Source of the DNA: UBA4416 sp040387555
Lineage (GTDB): Bacteria; Bacteroidota; Bacteroidia; B-17B0; Aurantibacillaceae
Direction: 5' to 3'
DNA length: 64,000 nt
NCBI GenBank assembly: GCA_040387555.1
Contig: JAZKDO010000003.1
Location: forward strand, 992,001-1,056,000
The position numbers and the translations under genes were made by a program. This document shows positions 61,351 to 64,000 of the stretch, piece after piece. The notes under the pieces were generated by a model that was given only the letters and a program-made list of their open reading frames with translations, had not been told where the DNA came from and did no database searches. Numbering within the stretch: the stretch's first letter is position 1; each line of letters begins with the position of its first letter.

Positions 61351-62106
61351 TTAATGGCATTTTGTTGGTTCGCAATGAATCTTTTCTTTAGTGACTTCTG
61401 GTTTTTCGCAACACGATATTTTGTGACCTGTTTTTTCAAATGCAGGACTTAGGTAAGGGATTCCCAAATTCATTCCGCGGACAATTAACATCAGTGCCAT
61501 TAATGTTACCATTACAGGAATTGTTTTGTGGATAGTATTTCTCAGACGAGCTGATACAAACTGCCCAAGCATACTTGCAGCGAACATCATTGGTGATGTA
61601 CCAACTCCGAAATAGAACATGAACTCGGCTCCTTTTAAATAGTGCCCTGTGGCAACTGCTCCTGCAATTCCCAGATATACCAATCCACATGGTAATAAGC
61701 CATTTAGTAAACCAATAAAAAATAGAAAGTGAATGCCTTTTTTATTAAATAAATTTCCCAGTTTGTTTTTTAGGACATTAATCAAACGGTATAAAAAGGA
61801 GAAGTTTTCCCCGTTGATAAAGGACACGTTTGGCAGGATCACAGAGGCCAATAGTAATACACCAATGCCACTCGAAACGCCTTGTTGTAATCCTCCAATA
61901 AAAAAGGACTGGCCCAGCAAGCCAAAAAATAATCCTAATGTGGTATATGTAATTATCCGGCCTACATTGTACAATAATATGCCACTGTATTTTTTTAAAG
62001 GTGAATACTGGTTTACGGGCAGTGCCAAGGCAATAGGACCACACATTCCAATACAGTGAAAGCTTCCTAAAAATCCTAGCGATATGGCTGCGATAAAAAA
62101 TGGCAT
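61351..62106 (-). CDS. Sulfite exporter TauE/SafE-family (UreH-like) membrane protein with metal-binding tail
   Basis: A 251-residue protein with about six membrane helices. The first helix has the subfamily pattern GSFHCIGMCGPIALALP with a conserved Cys pair, and PCGLVYLGIAGAVATG is the matching motif in the second half. The last 25 residues hold four Cys and three His. This subfamily lies next to ccoG, fixH and ccoI in many bacteria and is thought to take part in copper supply or maturation of cbb3 oxidase. The name sulfite exporter is inherited and probably wrong here. Start at 62106, five bases after fixH. Confidence 0.88.
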   Translation of the reverse strand: MPFFIAAISLGFLGSFHCIGMCGPIALALPVNQYSPLKKYSGILLYNVGRIITYTTLGLFFGLLGQSFFIGGLQQGVSSGIGVLLLASVILPNVSFINGENFSFLYRLINVLKNKLGNLFNKKGIHFLFFIGLLNGLLPCGLVYLGIAGAVATGHYLKGAEFMFYFGVGTSPMMFAASMLGQFVSARLRNTIHKTIPVMVTLMALMLIVRGMNLGIPYLSPAFEKTGHKISCCEKPEVTKEKIHCEPTKCH

Positions 62107-62111
62107 AGTTT

Positions 62112-62546
62112 CTAATTAATGAAAATAACTTCTTCTTTAAAATATGGTATTTTGTTACTTACCCACGACAATTGTAACTTGTAAATTCCTCGAGTCAGTG
62201 TTTTACTTTCAATAATTTGTTGATTATTCCTGAACTCCATTAGGTAACTCATATCCATTTTAGAATCAGATGGACGAAATAAAGTGATCGTTCCTTTCAA
62301 ATCTTTGGATTGCATAGCGGAATCCACCGTAAATATAATTTCATTTTCAGTTACCAGGTGGTGTATACTGCTTTCGGATTTTTTTGCATTACTGGTTGCA
62401 TCTATTTTATCCTGAAATTGGATTTCCTCTGCGTAGTAATCAGCACTCACTAGTTCTACATCCTGTTTATAGCATAGTGTTACCAGGGTTATGATGAGGG
62501 ATACAAAACTCAGGTACAGAATAGTTATTTTATTTCCAAAATTCAT
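62112..62546 (-). CDS. fixH: FixH/CcoH-family protein, cbb3 oxidase assembly
   Basis: A 144-residue protein with one N-terminal membrane helix (about 7-25) and a periplasmic beta-sandwich. The family pattern follows the helix: KQDVELVSADYYAEEIQFQ then a DKID segment. The end GIYKLQLSWVSNKIPYFKEE also matches. FixH/CcoH helps stabilise the cbb3 oxidase complex. It lies 16 bases after ccoG and five before the exporter-family gene. Confidence 0.9.
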   Translation of the reverse strand: MNFGNKITILYLSFVSLIITLVTLCYKQDVELVSADYYAEEIQFQDKIDATSNAKKSESSIHHLVTENEIIFTVDSAMQSKDLKGTITLFRPSDSKMDMSYLMEFRNNQQIIESKTLTRGIYKLQLSWVSNKIPYFKEEVIFIN

Positions 62547-62562
62547 GTTTTATTTTTATGGT

Positions 62563-63981
62563 TTATTTAAATTTTATTGGACCCAGGAAACTGCTTTTTA
62601 TGGTTTTAATTTTTTTGCCGTTTGAATACACACCGATTAATAATTTCATTTTACGATCAATGATGTCTGATTTATTAAGATATACAAAGAATTCTCCTTC
62701 GCTGATCCCTTCCTTTTTTACAATGATATCCTTACCGATCATTTGCAGCGTGTAATCTTTAAAATTTTCAATCTTTAGCTCAACCGGTAATTCTTTTCTG
62801 GTTTTATTTACCAGTTTAATTGTGAATAAATTGCTTAGCTGATTGTTTGGTTGTTCCTGAAACAACATGCCTTTTGCCCGCAATACCGTTGCATCATAAT
62901 CTGAACGCGTTGTTAGCAAAGCTATTTCTACACTAATCAGTACTAACAGAACCGCAGTGTATGCTTTCATCCGGCCCGTAAATTTTAATTTCTCTTTGTT
63001 TTTAATACCGGCTTCAGAGTCATATCTGATCAAACCTTTTTCCAGTCCAACATTTTCCATGATGTTGTCACAAGCATCTATGCATGCGGTGCAACTAACA
63101 CATTCAAGTTGGGTTCCGTTGCGAATGTCAATTCCTGTCGGACAAACTTTGACACATAAATTGCAATCAATGCAATCTCCTCCAATCCTTAGTTCATTTT
63201 TTTTGAATTTGTGTCGATCTTCACCTCTTACATAATCGTATGCAACCACAACCGTATCTTTATCTGTGAGAACGCCTTGCATTCGGCCATAAGGACAAAC
63301 AATCAGGCAAACCTGCTCGCGGAACCACCAGTATATAAAAAAGAAAACAGTGGTGAACAGTATAGTTCCTATAAATGACCCGGTATGTTTTGCAGGCTCT
63401 CTTAAAATATCAATGACCTGATCAACGCTGATAAGATAACTTAAAAGTGCACAACAAATTATAAAAGAGATGCTATAAAAGACAATAAATTTAAATACAC
63501 GCTTTTTTATTTTATCGGCATTCCACGGAGCTTTCTTTAATGCCTTTTGATAGTTAGCGTCTCCATCTATCCAATATTCTATTTTACGAAAGATCATTTC
63601 CATGAAAATGGTTTGGGGACACGCCCATCCACAAAATAATCGCCCAAATACCACAGTAAATAATGCGATGATCACTATAAAAATTAACATTCCTAATCCG
63701 AAAATAAAAAAATCCTGTGCCCAGAATATCGCACCAAATAAAATAAACTTCTTTTCAGACACATTAAATAAGAAAAGAGGTTCTCCGTTAAATTTGATAA
63801 AAGGTAACGAAAAGAAAACTATCAGATATGCCCACGTAAACCAGGTACGCAGATCATAATATTTTCCTTTAGGCTTTGTTGGAAATATCCATACCCTGTC
63901 ACCGTCTTTATCAACTGTCGCGATAGTATCTCTGAAAGAATCTTTTTCTGATTGGATTTTATTGGTTTGGGGTGAGTTCAT
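62563..63981 (-). CDS. ccoG: Cytochrome c oxidase accessory protein CcoG
   Basis: A 472-residue membrane ferredoxin. It has about five membrane helices, FCGWACPQTIFMEM in an early loop, EQVCLIVCPYGRMQG, then two 4Fe-4S motifs: CIDCNLCVKVCP and CVSCTACIDACD. The C-terminal periplasmic Ig-like domain (about 350-470) is normal for CcoG. It is a cupric reductase needed to assemble the binuclear centre of cbb3 oxidase. The ATG at 63981 is 19 bases from the window edge, so ccoP/ccoN probably lie beyond on the same strand. Confidence 0.96.
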   Translation of the reverse strand: MNSPQTNKIQSEKDSFRDTIATVDKDGDRVWIFPTKPKGKYYDLRTWFTWAYLIVFFSLPFIKFNGEPLFLFNVSEKKFILFGAIFWAQDFFIFGLGMLIFIVIIALFTVVFGRLFCGWACPQTIFMEMIFRKIEYWIDGDANYQKALKKAPWNADKIKKRVFKFIVFYSISFIICCALLSYLISVDQVIDILREPAKHTGSFIGTILFTTVFFFIYWWFREQVCLIVCPYGRMQGVLTDKDTVVVAYDYVRGEDRHKFKKNELRIGGDCIDCNLCVKVCPTGIDIRNGTQLECVSCTACIDACDNIMENVGLEKGLIRYDSEAGIKNKEKLKFTGRMKAYTAVLLVLISVEIALLTTRSDYDATVLRAKGMLFQEQPNNQLSNLFTIKLVNKTRKELPVELKIENFKDYTLQMIGKDIIVKKEGISEGEFFVYLNKSDIIDRKMKLLIGVYSNGKKIKTIKSSFLGPIKFK

Positions 63982-64000
63982 TATTTTAATATAGTACCGG

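Noticed and set aside
61351..62106. Literal function as sulfite exporter
   Set aside because: Family name only; position beside ccoG and fixH and the Cys/His tail point to oxidase maturation.
1..64000. tRNA, rRNA, SRP RNA, CRISPR array, prophage or antiphage defence system
   Set aside because: No cloverleaf with the conserved T-loop, no rRNA blocks, no regularly spaced short repeats, and no integrase, restriction, retron or toxin-antitoxin genes were found on reading both strands.

Overview
The window is AT-rich chromosomal DNA from a member of the Bacteroidota. The support is: several secreted proteins ending in type IX secretion system (T9SS) sorting domains, of both type A and the gliding-motility-associated (CHU_C, type B) kind; promoters of the Bacteroidota type (TAnnTTTG -7 box with a TTG/TTTG about 18-22 bp upstream); few Shine-Dalgarno sequences; an OmpP1/FadL protein beside proS; and a cbb3-oxidase accessory operon of Bacteroidota type. 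No rRNA, tRNA, CRISPR array, transposase, integrase or phage gene was seen.

Layout. 1-5.8 kb (minus strand): the 5' end of thiS behind a TPP riboswitch, a secreted protein of unknown function, a two-gene lipoprotein plus small secreted protein cassette, and the run proS-gpmA-HAD phosphatase-map. 6-8.7 kb (plus): a Tyr/Asn/Gly-rich lipoprotein and an OmpP1/FadL outer-membrane protein. 8.8-12.8 kb (minus): folD, ffh and a fused formiminotransferase-cyclodeaminase. 12.9-17.5 kb (plus): two tandem divergent polysaccharide-deacetylase-like genes and asparagine synthase. 17.6-25.1 kb (plus): a giant PKD-repeat surface protein carrying a G9 tract, and an SBBP-repeat surface protein. 25.1-28.7 kb (minus): acyl-CoA carboxylase beta subunit, a small protein, an alpha/beta hydrolase and a PyrR-like phosphoribosyltransferase. 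29-30.3 kb: bioA, divergent from the carboxylase. 30.4-38 kb: an OmpA-family lipoprotein, sucC followed by a second copy of the lipoprotein/small-protein cassette, an outer-membrane barrel, an SBBP protein and sucD. 38-42 kb: a tandem 2-kb duplication of a T9SS surface-protein gene. 42.3-49.5 kb (plus): mnmE and the imuA-imuB-dnaE2 mutagenesis cassette. 49.6-52.7 kb (minus): a basic small protein, two small Cys-containing lipoproteins and a secreted GH26 glycosidase. 53-56 kb (plus): a pentameric ligand-gated ion channel homologue, nnr and a VOC protein. 56-64 kb (minus): a tight nine-gene operon, ccoG-fixH-sulfite exporter family-PLP decarboxylase-scdA-hemN-truncated globin-membrane protein-desaturase, probably continuing from ccoNOP outside the window.

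Functionally the window mixes conserved housekeeping genes (translation, SRP, TCA cycle, folate and biotin) with lineage-specific cell-surface genes. The surface genes show recent local evolution: the 38-42 kb duplication has a 940-bp tract that is identical by eye between copies inside otherwise diverged DNA, and it carries a remnant of the sucD start codon. The right-end operon joins assembly of a high-affinity terminal oxidase with anaerobic haem synthesis, iron-centre repair, a globin and an oxygen-using lipid desaturase, which reads as a low-oxygen and nitrosative-stress module. All family assignments come from reading motifs in the translated sequence; no database search was run.
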